Assembly (NCBI GenBank): GCA_050251415.1
Contig: JBFWMT010000002.1
Coordinates: 12,038-76,037, forward strand
Length of the DNA stretch: 64,000 nucleotides
From: UBA8514 sp050251415
GTDB taxonomy: Bacteria; Bacillota; Clostridia; Lachnospirales; Anaerotignaceae
Reading direction: 5' to 3'
Position numbers and translations under genes: made by a program. Below, piece after piece: positions 53,749 to 60,714 of the stretch; position 1 is the first letter of the stretch, and each line of letters starts with the position of its first letter. Under the pieces are notes generated by a model. The model was given only the letters and a program-made list of their open reading frames with translations, had not been told where the DNA came from and did not search any database.

Positions 53749-54186
53749 TTACTTCAATTCGTCTTCGCTTCCTTGCTTGCTATCGTTGGCTTGTTCTTCT
53801 TTTTTCAACACATCAAGATGTCTAAATAGCAGGAAGTTTGCAACCATATAATAAATATATAGTAAAAGAATAAATTGCCATGATTCACTTGGGAATTTAT
53901 CAATGTAATTAATAGGCGTAAACTCTCGTATGCAAGCAGTTACGATTAAAAACCATCCAACAGTACGAACTGGAAACACTTTAAACTCATAAAGCTTATT
54001 CATAGTTGGAACTGCAAAGGTTTTTGCCAACATAATGAGAAATAACCAACTAATCAACCATATTATCATGGATATTGCCGTATTGTCCTCATTATTAAAA
54101 ATATTTTCCATAACTACATATAAAATATGGTAAGCAAAGTAAATTACGGTAATTATCATAAAATATCGTTGTTTTTGATTAACCAA
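53749..54186 (-). CDS. Small four-helix membrane protein (unknown, possible immunity)
   Basis: About 145 residues with four hydrophobic segments (near residues 9-27, 39-57, 75-92, 105-125) and a charged C-terminal tail (KKEEQANDSKQGSEDELK). No family recognised. It is the second gene of a pair with a small secreted peptide; the preferred TTG start (54186) follows GGTGG and overlaps the peptide gene's end, so the two are coupled. The size and context resemble immunity proteins of secreted bacteriocins, which is inference only. Confidence 0.7.
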   Translation of the reverse strand: MVNQKQRYFMIITVIYFAYHILYVVMENIFNNEDNTAISMIIWLISWLFLIMLAKTFAVPTMNKLYEFKVFPVRTVGWFLIVTACIREFTPINYIDKFPSESWQFILLLYIYYMVANFLLFRHLDVLKKEEQANDSKQGSEDELK

Positions 54187-54505
54187 AGGTCCCACCTATA
54201 TGTGCTGCTACGGCTTGTATAAAATCAGTTTTTGTTGCAGCGTCAATAACAACTTTTTTAGTAACTTTCCCAACAGCTACAGACACAAGTACATTGGCAA
54301 CAGTATAGGTTTGATCAATATTGCCCCATTTGCTCCAGGTTGAACTGCTTGCACTTGCTTGTGGCATAGCTATATCGCTACTATAATTACGAGCTAATAC
54401 CCAATCAGATTCTTTTGGTTCATTAGCCGCCAATGCTGGAACAGAACTACCAATAGCAAGAATTGCAACTAATGATAAAGATACTATATTTCTAATTTTT
54501 TTCAT
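54179..54505 (-). CDS. Small secreted peptide (putative bacteriocin-like)
   Basis: 108 residues. A clear Sec signal peptide (MKKIRNIVSLSLVAILAIGSSVPALAA, cleavage likely after ALA-A) leaves ~80 residues. The mature part has a Ser/Trp-rich stretch (ASASSSTWSKWG) and a hydrophobic small-residue segment (TVANVLVSVAVGKV), and ends HIGGTFG; it has no Cys. ATG preceded by AAAAGGG. No known family recognised. Paired with a four-helix membrane protein. Confidence 0.75.
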   Translation of the reverse strand: MKKIRNIVSLSLVAILAIGSSVPALAANEPKESDWVLARNYSSDIAMPQASASSSTWSKWGNIDQTYTVANVLVSVAVGKVTKKVVIDAATKTDFIQAVAAHIGGTFG

Positions 54506-54645
54506 TAATTTTTTTCCCTTTTTATAGTTTTTTTAAGTTTCCTTTATATTTATTATAAGTTATGCGCAAAACTTAAAATAACAATTTGGCATTTACATAA
54601 TTTACCATATATTTCATGAAAAGTCAATTGCATTATTAGTTTAAT

Positions 54646-54786
54646 TTGATATTGAAGATTGCATATTGTATATAGATTGCCCGCATGTTCTAAAACCCAT
54701 TGTCGTAGGGGTCAGTTCATTCATGCCTGCCACTACGGAAATGAAACCCACTTGCCCCCTCGTTTTTTATAGCGAGGTTTTTTTTT
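54646..54786 (+). ncRNA. Candidate small RNA transcript
   Basis: TTGATA (54646-54651), 17 nt, TATATA (54669-54674) predicts a start near 54681. A hairpin with CGTAG/CTACG ends follows (about 54704-54737), then a CCTCG/CGAGG stem with nine T (54758-54786) as terminator. The ~105-nt product holds no reading frame. It could instead be a decayed palindromic repeat. Confidence 0.35.
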
Positions 54787-54969
54787 AATACAATCGTAAG
54801 AAAAAATTGCACATAAAATATTGAAACCAAAAGAATTTTAGAATTTGTTAGTAACTTTGTAGTAAAAAGATATTGTATTGTATACAGTATTTGTGCATAT
54901 GCGTATAAAAACAGGCAAAGTGTTCGCAAAGGACGAAAACTTGGTTTTTTTCAAAACTATACAAAACTA

Positions 54970-54998
54970 TTGCTAATCAAAATAAAAAAGTGTACAAT
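54970..54998 (+). promoter_or_regulatory. Candidate sigma-A promoter in gene-poor stretch
   Basis: TTGCTA, 17 nt, TACAAT. It precedes a purine-rich ribosome-site-like AAAAAGGGGGAG and a nine-codon frame (ATG 55024). Target unclear. Confidence 0.4.
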
Positions 54999-55065
54999 AG
55001 TTCTATGGAAGAAAAAGGGGGAGATGGGAAAGAATATAACAGGAAGTATATAAACGGATGTTTTT

Positions 55066-55093
55066 TTGACAATATGCGCAAGTGCGTTAATAT
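55066..55093 (+). promoter_or_regulatory. Candidate sigma-A promoter upstream of permease
   Basis: TTGACA (55066-55071), 16 nt, TAATAT (55088-55093). It could start a ~640-nt leader reaching the GntP gene, since no better promoter is evident closer to it. Confidence 0.4.
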
Positions 55094-55743
55094 TTACTTA
55101 AAGTAAATGCAAAAGATAGAGTTTGCATATACTTGAATAAATCAGAAAGATGTCCGAAATTGCCGCAAGCATAAGCTTCGGCACAAGGCGTTTGGTGTTA
55201 CAATCAAATGCTGGTTACTTTGTATATTGCAACATGTAAGCAGGGGCCGAGTTTGCTTATTTAATAAGCTTATCCTGTAGAAGCAGTCAAGACAAAAAGT
55301 GATTATTATATAATCAATGGTGGATAACCAAGTAGAAGTGGGGTCTTTTGGGTTGTTTAGCAGATAGATTATTATACACAAATATCTCGTTTTACCAATA
55401 ATTGGTTAACTATGTATTTTCTTTTAGGAAAAACATGGTTCGAGTGGCTTTGCAGACTGAGTGCAATCTATAAAGTAATTTGAAATTAGATGTTAGAAAG
55501 AGTAGTAATGAAACAAAGAGAATTTTGAATACCTTATTGGGCTAAGGCGTTTTGAACCGCCGACAATGACAGAAGTTTTGTGAAATTTTGTCTTATAATG
55601 TCATTATAATACCTAACCAAGAGTAATTGTAAAAGCTTTGGAGGTATAACTTTTGTTATGCAGCTTTTGCAAAGAGAAATTAAAATTTATTTAATTTATT
55701 AAGTTAAGGAATTTTAAAAATCTATTAATTAGGGGGACACTAC

Positions 55744-57051
55744 ATGAACTTTCATATTTTAATTTTGCTCCTTGCGCTTATACTTTTTGGCGTATTGGCA
55801 TTCAAACAGATTAACGCACTTATTCTTGCACCACTTGTAACTATTTTCGTAATCGTTTTCTCGGGGCTTCCAATACTTTCTAGCTTAAAAGAAGCTTTTA
55901 TGCCTGCTGCATCGGCATATGTAACAAGCTACTTCTTAGTATTTTTTGTTGGTGCTCTTTTTGGATCTGTTTATCAGTTTACAGGCGCAGCAGAGTCTAT
56001 CGCTAAATTTTTAAGCGGTTTGTCACATGACAAGTATGTTGCACCACTTATTATGTGTATTACAGGTATTCTTACATTCGGCGGCGTTAGTGGATTCGTT
56101 GTTTTCTTCGTAATCTACCCTATCGCTCTTCAGTTATTTAGAAAAGCAAACCTTACCCGTATGCTTATTCCAGCTGCAATTTCAGCAGGTTGCTGGACAT
56201 GGTCAATGACAGCTCCGGGTTCACCATCTATACAGAACGTAATAGCTATGACAAACCTTAACACACCATCAACAGCAGCGTTTATTCCATCATTATTTGC
56301 TTCGATTGCTGAGTTTTTATTAATCTTTGTATGGCTTGAATACAGAGCAAGAAAATTTACAGCAAAGGGACGTTTATTCCATGATCCTTTACTTGTAAGA
56401 CAGCTTGACCCAGAAGAGCTTGATGAGGGTGAAGAAAAAGACCTTCCACATCCTGTTATTGCTTTTATACCTATTGCAGTTATACTTATTTGCTTTAATG
56501 CATTTAAAATTCCTGTTGAAACATCTGTTATGGCAGGTGTTGTTGTTGCAACAGCGCTTATGTTTAAAAGAGTTGGCAGTGTTAACGAATGGATTAAAGT
56601 ATTTAATAAAGGTGCGGCAGACTCTGGCGTTGCTATCCTTAACACAGCGATAGTAGTTGGTTTTGGTGGCGTTGTTAAAAATACACAGGGCTTTGCAGAC
56701 CTGATTCAAAATCTTCAGGGCATGGCAATCTCCCCAATGGTATTTGTTGCTATAACAGTAGCTATTTGTGCTGGTGCTTGTGGTTCTGCTTCAGGTGGTA
56801 TGGGTGTTGCATTTGCAGCTCTTACAGACACATTTATTAAAATGGGTATCAACCTTGAATATGTACATAGAATCGGTGCTATTGCAGCTGGTACACTTGA
56901 TACACTTCCTCACCAGGGTGCACAGATTACACTTCTTGGTATTTGTAAACTTACACATAAGGAAGCATATTTTGATATAGCAATTACACAGATTTTAATA
57001 CCATTTATTACATTGGCTATATTTATTCCATTGGCAAGTATGGGATTATAA
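55744..57051 (+). CDS. GntP-family organic-acid permease
   Basis: 435 residues, about 12 membrane helices, very hydrophobic. Motifs such as GGVSGFVVFFVIYPIA, TAPGSPSIQN and the C-terminal TLDTLPHQGAQITLLGI fit the GntP/ion-transporter group that imports gluconate or similar carboxylates with protons. Substrate not assignable. ATG after AGGGGGACACTAC. Single-gene unit with a terminator; the codon choice favours CTT/ACA and looks highly expressed. Confidence 0.88.
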   Translation: MNFHILILLLALILFGVLAFKQINALILAPLVTIFVIVFSGLPILSSLKEAFMPAASAYVTSYFLVFFVGALFGSVYQFTGAAESIAKFLSGLSHDKYVAPLIMCITGILTFGGVSGFVVFFVIYPIALQLFRKANLTRMLIPAAISAGCWTWSMTAPGSPSIQNVIAMTNLNTPSTAAFIPSLFASIAEFLLIFVWLEYRARKFTAKGRLFHDPLLVRQLDPEELDEGEEKDLPHPVIAFIPIAVILICFNAFKIPVETSVMAGVVVATALMFKRVGSVNEWIKVFNKGAADSGVAILNTAIVVGFGGVVKNTQGFADLIQNLQGMAISPMVFVAITVAICAGACGSASGGMGVAFAALTDTFIKMGINLEYVHRIGAIAAGTLDTLPHQGAQITLLGICKLTHKEAYFDIAITQILIPFITLAIFIPLASMGL

Positions 57052-57075
57052 ACAATTATAAATAAATTTTTTAAG

Positions 57076-57109
57076 GTCGTCCGGAAAAATTATTTCGGAC
57101 GGCTTTTTT
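57076..57109 (+). terminator. Permease terminator
   Basis: GTCGTCCG/CGGACGGC stem (57076-57083/57096-57103) followed by T6. Confidence 0.9.
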
Positions 57110-57197
57110 GTTGTAAAAACAACGTATTTTTTGTTTTAAGTATAGTAATATAAACACATAACAAAAAACAATAATAATACCTTGGAGGGATAAGAAT

Positions 57198-57893
57198 ATG
57201 ATTAGAAAAATCATTAAAATTAACGAGGAAAAATGTAATGGGTGTGGCGCATGTGCAGCGGCTTGCCACGAGAATGCAATTGCTATGATTAACGGCAAAG
57301 CAAAATTAATAAGGGATGACTATTGTGACGGGCTTGGCGATTGCCTTCCTACATGTCCGACAAATGCAATCAATTTTGAAGAGAGGGAAGCGGCGGAATA
57401 TGATGAAGAAGCAGTTAAAGCTAATCAAGCGGCTTCTTCAGAGCCACTTGCTTGTGGTTGCCCAGGAACAAACTCAAAAAGTATTTCAAGGCATTCGCAA
57501 CAAAGCACTTCAGTAAATGAGGTTGTGGAAAGCCAACTTATGCAGTGGCCAGTACAGATAAAGCTTGTGCCTGTAAAAGCCCCCTACTTTAATGGCGCTA
57601 AGCTTTTGGTGGCGGCAGATTGCAGTGCCTTTGCTTATGGAGATTTTCACCAAAAATTTATACGCAATCATGTAACCATTATTGGATGCCCTAAACTTGA
57701 TATGGTGGATTACAGTGATAAGCTTGCTGAAATTATTAAAAACAATGATATTAAGGAAGTTACGGTTGTAAGGATGGAGGTTCCTTGCTGTGGTGGTATT
57801 GAACATGCAGTTAAGATAGCACTACAAAACAGTGGGAAATTTATTCCATGGCAGGTAGTAACGATATCAACAGAGGGTAAAATAATAGAATAA
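57198..57893 (+). CDS. Ferredoxin-domain iron-sulfur protein
   Basis: 231 residues. N-terminal 2x[4Fe-4S]-type domain: CNGCGACAAACHENA is a full binding motif; the second, CDGLGDCLPTCPTNA, has the wider spacing seen in this protein group. A Ser/Gln-rich linker with a CGCPG motif follows, then a C-terminal domain with CSAFAYGDFH, GCPKLD and VPCCGG cysteines. It is of the common clostridial 4Fe-4S ATP-binding/ferredoxin type often linked to redox-stress genes; exact function unknown. ATG after GGAGGGATAAGAAT. Confidence 0.85.
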   Translation: MIRKIIKINEEKCNGCGACAAACHENAIAMINGKAKLIRDDYCDGLGDCLPTCPTNAINFEEREAAEYDEEAVKANQAASSEPLACGCPGTNSKSISRHSQQSTSVNEVVESQLMQWPVQIKLVPVKAPYFNGAKLLVAADCSAFAYGDFHQKFIRNHVTIIGCPKLDMVDYSDKLAEIIKNNDIKEVTVVRMEVPCCGGIEHAVKIALQNSGKFIPWQVVTISTEGKIIE

Positions 57894-57906
57894 AAAAGAA
57901 TTTTCA

Positions 57907-57940
57907 AGCCACCTTTCGTTAATTTGAAGGGTGGCTGTTT
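57907..57940 (+). terminator. Terminator-like hairpin after ferredoxin gene
   Basis: AGCCACCTT and AAGGGTGGCT arms with a short T run. Confidence 0.6.
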
Positions 57941-58194
57941 AAGTTAAAAAAAAGTTGTGTTCATGAATAATATGTCAAAAATTAACATATTTGGTTGAAA
58001 ACCGTATTAAAACATGATAGAGTGTTTATCAACAAACGTTGTTTTACTTTGTGTTGCTATAATGATAAAAATAGATAGGGCTAAGTTGCGGGTTGCTAGA
58101 AAAATATCAAGTTTTCATCTTATAAAAATTTATGAATTGATTTTATATAAACAAGAACTTCCAATTTAAATATGTTGGCTAAGGAGGTTTTTAG
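57941..58194. other. Non-coding leader before the EAL protein gene
   Basis: AT-rich, no gene. It contains an extended -10 (TGCTATAAT, hexamer at 58058-58063) without a good -35 that may drive the downstream gene. No riboswitch recognised. Confidence 0.45.
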
Positions 58195-58242
58195 TTGAAC
58201 AATTTAGCCAATTTATTTATGAGGGGTGAGGAAAATGAATGA
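58195..58242 (+). CDS. 15-residue leader ORF coupled to EAL protein gene
   Basis: A near-perfect AAGGAGG (58181-58187) sits seven nt before TTG 58195, opening a 15-codon frame (MNNLANLFMRGEENE) that ends in TGA at 58240-58242, overlapping the ATG of the next gene at 58235. The architecture is that of a translated leader coupled to the downstream gene. The peptide has no recognised relatives; the main gene has its own ribosome site inside this frame. Confidence 0.45.
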   Translation: MNNLANLFMRGEENE

Positions 58243-60328
58243 CAAACCAATTATGCTTATTGTGGATGATTCTGAAATGAGCAGGAGAAGCCTTAAAAGA
58301 GTTTTTTGGGGTGAGTATGAGTTTATTGAAGCGAAAAATGGGAAAGAGGCAATGCAGGTTTTAAGCAGGGAAAAACTTGTATCTATTATACTGCTGGATG
58401 CTATAATGCCAGAAATGAATGGGTTCCAAGTTTTGGAGCGAATGCAAGAAGATAGTAATTTTTCTGGTATTCCAGTTGTAATGGTTACACAACAGGATGA
58501 TGAATATACCGAAATAAAAGCGTTGGAATTAGGGGCGGCTGATTTTATTGCAAAGCCATATAAGTCACAAATAATACGAAGAAGAGTAAAAAATATTGTA
58601 GTAAAAAACCAACTTGAGTTTAAATATAAAAGTAAGTATGACGGACTTACAGGAATATATACAAAGGATACCTTTAGTGAAAAGACATCGCAGATGATTA
58701 GAGAAAATATACACAAAAAATATGTGATTTTAAGATGGAATATAGAACGCTTTAAGCTGATAAATGACCTCTTTGGCATTAAAGAGGGAGATAAGGTTTT
58801 GGTTGGAATGTCAAAAGTACTAGCAGAGGTAATGAGTGGTATTGGAACATATGGAAGGCTTGGGGCGGACCACTTTGTAATGTGCATTCCTTATAATTTG
58901 CTGGATATTGAAGAATTTGTAAAACGAGTTAATGAGGGGTTTAAACGGTACAAGGCAGATTATGCTGTGGTTTCAAATTTTGGCCTATACGTTGTTGAAG
59001 ACATTACAATGCCTGTGGAAATTATGTGTGATAGGGCAAACCTTGCTTTGCAGAGAGTTAAGGGGAATTTTATAAAACCATACGCATTTTATAAAGAAAA
59101 ATATCGTTCTAGTCTTTTGAAAGCGCAACACTTAATAAAGGATATAAAAATAGCACTGGAGGAAGGACAGTTCGAGGTATACTATCAACCTATTTTCAGC
59201 TTATCGCGGGGGAAGGCAATAAGTGCAGAGGTCTTGGTGAGATGGAATCATCCAACAAAAAAAATTATTCCAGCAGGGCAGTTTATTCCGATTTTTGAAA
59301 AAAATCGATTTATAATTAGGCTTGATGCTTTTGTGTTGGAAAGCGTGTGTAAACAACTTAAGGCATGGAAAGACAGCGGAGAAGAGTTTTTGCCTGTTTC
59401 CATAAATATTTCAATAGTAAATATTTATGAACCAAATTTTTGTGACGATATTATAGGAATGGTAGAAAAATATGGGATTGACCCGTCAATGCTGCAAATT
59501 GAAATAACTGAAAGTGACTATGCAGAAAATGCCACACGGCATTCAAACACAATTAAAACTTTGCAGCAATATGGATTTTCTATACTAATGGACGATTTTG
59601 GTTCTGGATATTCTGCATTTAATATGCTAAAAGATGTGCCTGTAGATGCGCTTAAAATAGATTTAAGATTTTTGGAGGACTTTGATAAAACGGGTCGTTT
59701 TGGAAGTATAATTACAGCGGTTGTACGAATGGCAAAGTGGCTTAACATGCCTGTAATTGCAGTGGGAGTTGAAACACGAAGGCAGGTAGATTTTCTAAAA
59801 AGCATAGGCTGTGACATGATACAGGGCTATTTTTTCTCACGCCCTTTGCCAAAAGCGCGGCTTGAAGCATTTATGAAAAAGCCTTTTGAGTTTCCACAAG
59901 ATAAAATGGTGGTTTATGATGAAACAATTAATTATAATGAATTGTTTAACCCCAATTTTATTTCTAACAAAATTTTTAATAGTATTAGTGGCGGGGTTGG
60001 AATTTATGAGCTTGTGGAAAATCATTTGGAGGTAATACGTGTGAATGACGGGTATTACGAAACTATGGGGTATACTCCACAAACTTTTTCTGCGGATACA
60101 AATAATATTTTATACAAAGTTTTTGAGGAGGATAGAACTATACTTATTGAAAAATGCAGAGATGCTTGCAAAAACCGTGGTATGGAGGAAATGGTAATAA
60201 GGCGGTACCACACTGGTGGGGAATTGCTTTGGTTTAAGGTTAACATAAGGTATCTGGGCGGAAGTATAAACCGTCCGCTTTTTTGTTTTGCTTTTAAAGA
60301 TATTGCGGCACAAAAAGTAGAGGATTGA
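58235..60328 (+). CDS. REC-GGDEF(degenerate)-EAL-PAS signalling protein
   Basis: 697 residues. Receiver domain (phospho-acceptor D55 in LLDAIMPEMNG), a GGDEF-like domain whose active motif reads LGADHF and is presumably inactive as cyclase, an EAL domain with catalytic features (EVLVRW, ITESDY, MDDFGSG, LKIDL, VET and QGYFFSRP) that should hydrolyse c-di-GMP, and a C-terminal PAS-like domain (~590-695). The unusual PAS-last order suggests sensory control. ATG 58235 after GGGGTGAGG. Together with the riboswitch and PilZ-like gene it points to c-di-GMP control of motility. Confidence 0.92.
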   Translation: MNDKPIMLIVDDSEMSRRSLKRVFWGEYEFIEAKNGKEAMQVLSREKLVSIILLDAIMPEMNGFQVLERMQEDSNFSGIPVVMVTQQDDEYTEIKALELGAADFIAKPYKSQIIRRRVKNIVVKNQLEFKYKSKYDGLTGIYTKDTFSEKTSQMIRENIHKKYVILRWNIERFKLINDLFGIKEGDKVLVGMSKVLAEVMSGIGTYGRLGADHFVMCIPYNLLDIEEFVKRVNEGFKRYKADYAVVSNFGLYVVEDITMPVEIMCDRANLALQRVKGNFIKPYAFYKEKYRSSLLKAQHLIKDIKIALEEGQFEVYYQPIFSLSRGKAISAEVLVRWNHPTKKIIPAGQFIPIFEKNRFIIRLDAFVLESVCKQLKAWKDSGEEFLPVSINISIVNIYEPNFCDDIIGMVEKYGIDPSMLQIEITESDYAENATRHSNTIKTLQQYGFSILMDDFGSGYSAFNMLKDVPVDALKIDLRFLEDFDKTGRFGSIITAVVRMAKWLNMPVIAVGVETRRQVDFLKSIGCDMIQGYFFSRPLPKARLEAFMKKPFEFPQDKMVVYDETINYNELFNPNFISNKIFNSISGGVGIYELVENHLEVIRVNDGYYETMGYTPQTFSADTNNILYKVFEEDRTILIEKCRDACKNRGMEEMVIRRYHTGGELLWFKVNIRYLGGSINRPLFCFAFKDIAAQKVED

Positions 60329-60553
60329 GAAAGAATGAAATAAGCTTGTTGCCAATAATGAAAAGGATTTGAGGTTTGGTTATATAAAGATAAGGAATAA
60401 CGCAGAGAGCCTTTTTTTAGAGGAATAGTTTGCTGTTGTGGAGAAATAAAAGGGTTATTTGTGTTTTTGGTATATTTGCATGTAAAAAAATAAAAAAATA
60501 AAATTTTTGTAGTAAAAAATACAATTTAATTATAAATAAAATATAATTAACCA
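60329..60553. other. Non-coding spacer after EAL protein gene
   Basis: AT-rich, no gene, RNA motif or clear terminator seen. Confidence 0.5.
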
Positions 60554-60580
60554 TAAAGTTTTACTATTATCTGTCGATAT
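60554..60580 (+). promoter_or_regulatory. Near-consensus sigma-28 promoter of receptor 3
   Basis: TAAA (60554-60557), exactly 15 nt, GTCGATAT (60573-60580), one base from the SigD consensus. Predicted start ~60588, ~80 nt before the receptor's ATG. Confidence 0.82.
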
Positions 60581-60714
60581 ATACTACATAGGGTGTTAAA
60601 AATGCAATAATGTGCAACAAAGGTGCAATTTTTATTTTTACAACACTATTATATAATTGGAGGCAGAGTATGAAAAAAAGTAAATTTAAGTGAAAAAGCA
60701 TTAAAACAGAACTG

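Larger units (their letters stand above)
54506..55743. other. Gene-poor 1.2-kb stretch
   Basis: No convincing protein gene. It holds a possible small RNA with promoter and terminator (54646-54786), two further promoter-like sequences (54970-54998 and 55066-55093), and short start-stop frames with ribosome sites (for example a nine-codon frame from ATG 55024). The - strand frame at 54717-54929 runs through the palindrome and looks fortuitous. Nothing else recognised between 55.1 and 55.7 kb. Confidence 0.6.

Noticed and set aside
54717..54929. 70-residue - strand protein
   Set aside because: It runs through the palindromic/terminator segment, has no ribosome site or family, and looks like a frame produced by repeat sequence.
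55142..55381. 79-residue - strand protein in the gene-poor stretch
   Set aside because: Cys/Leu/Ile-rich composition without domain, ribosome site or coding pattern.
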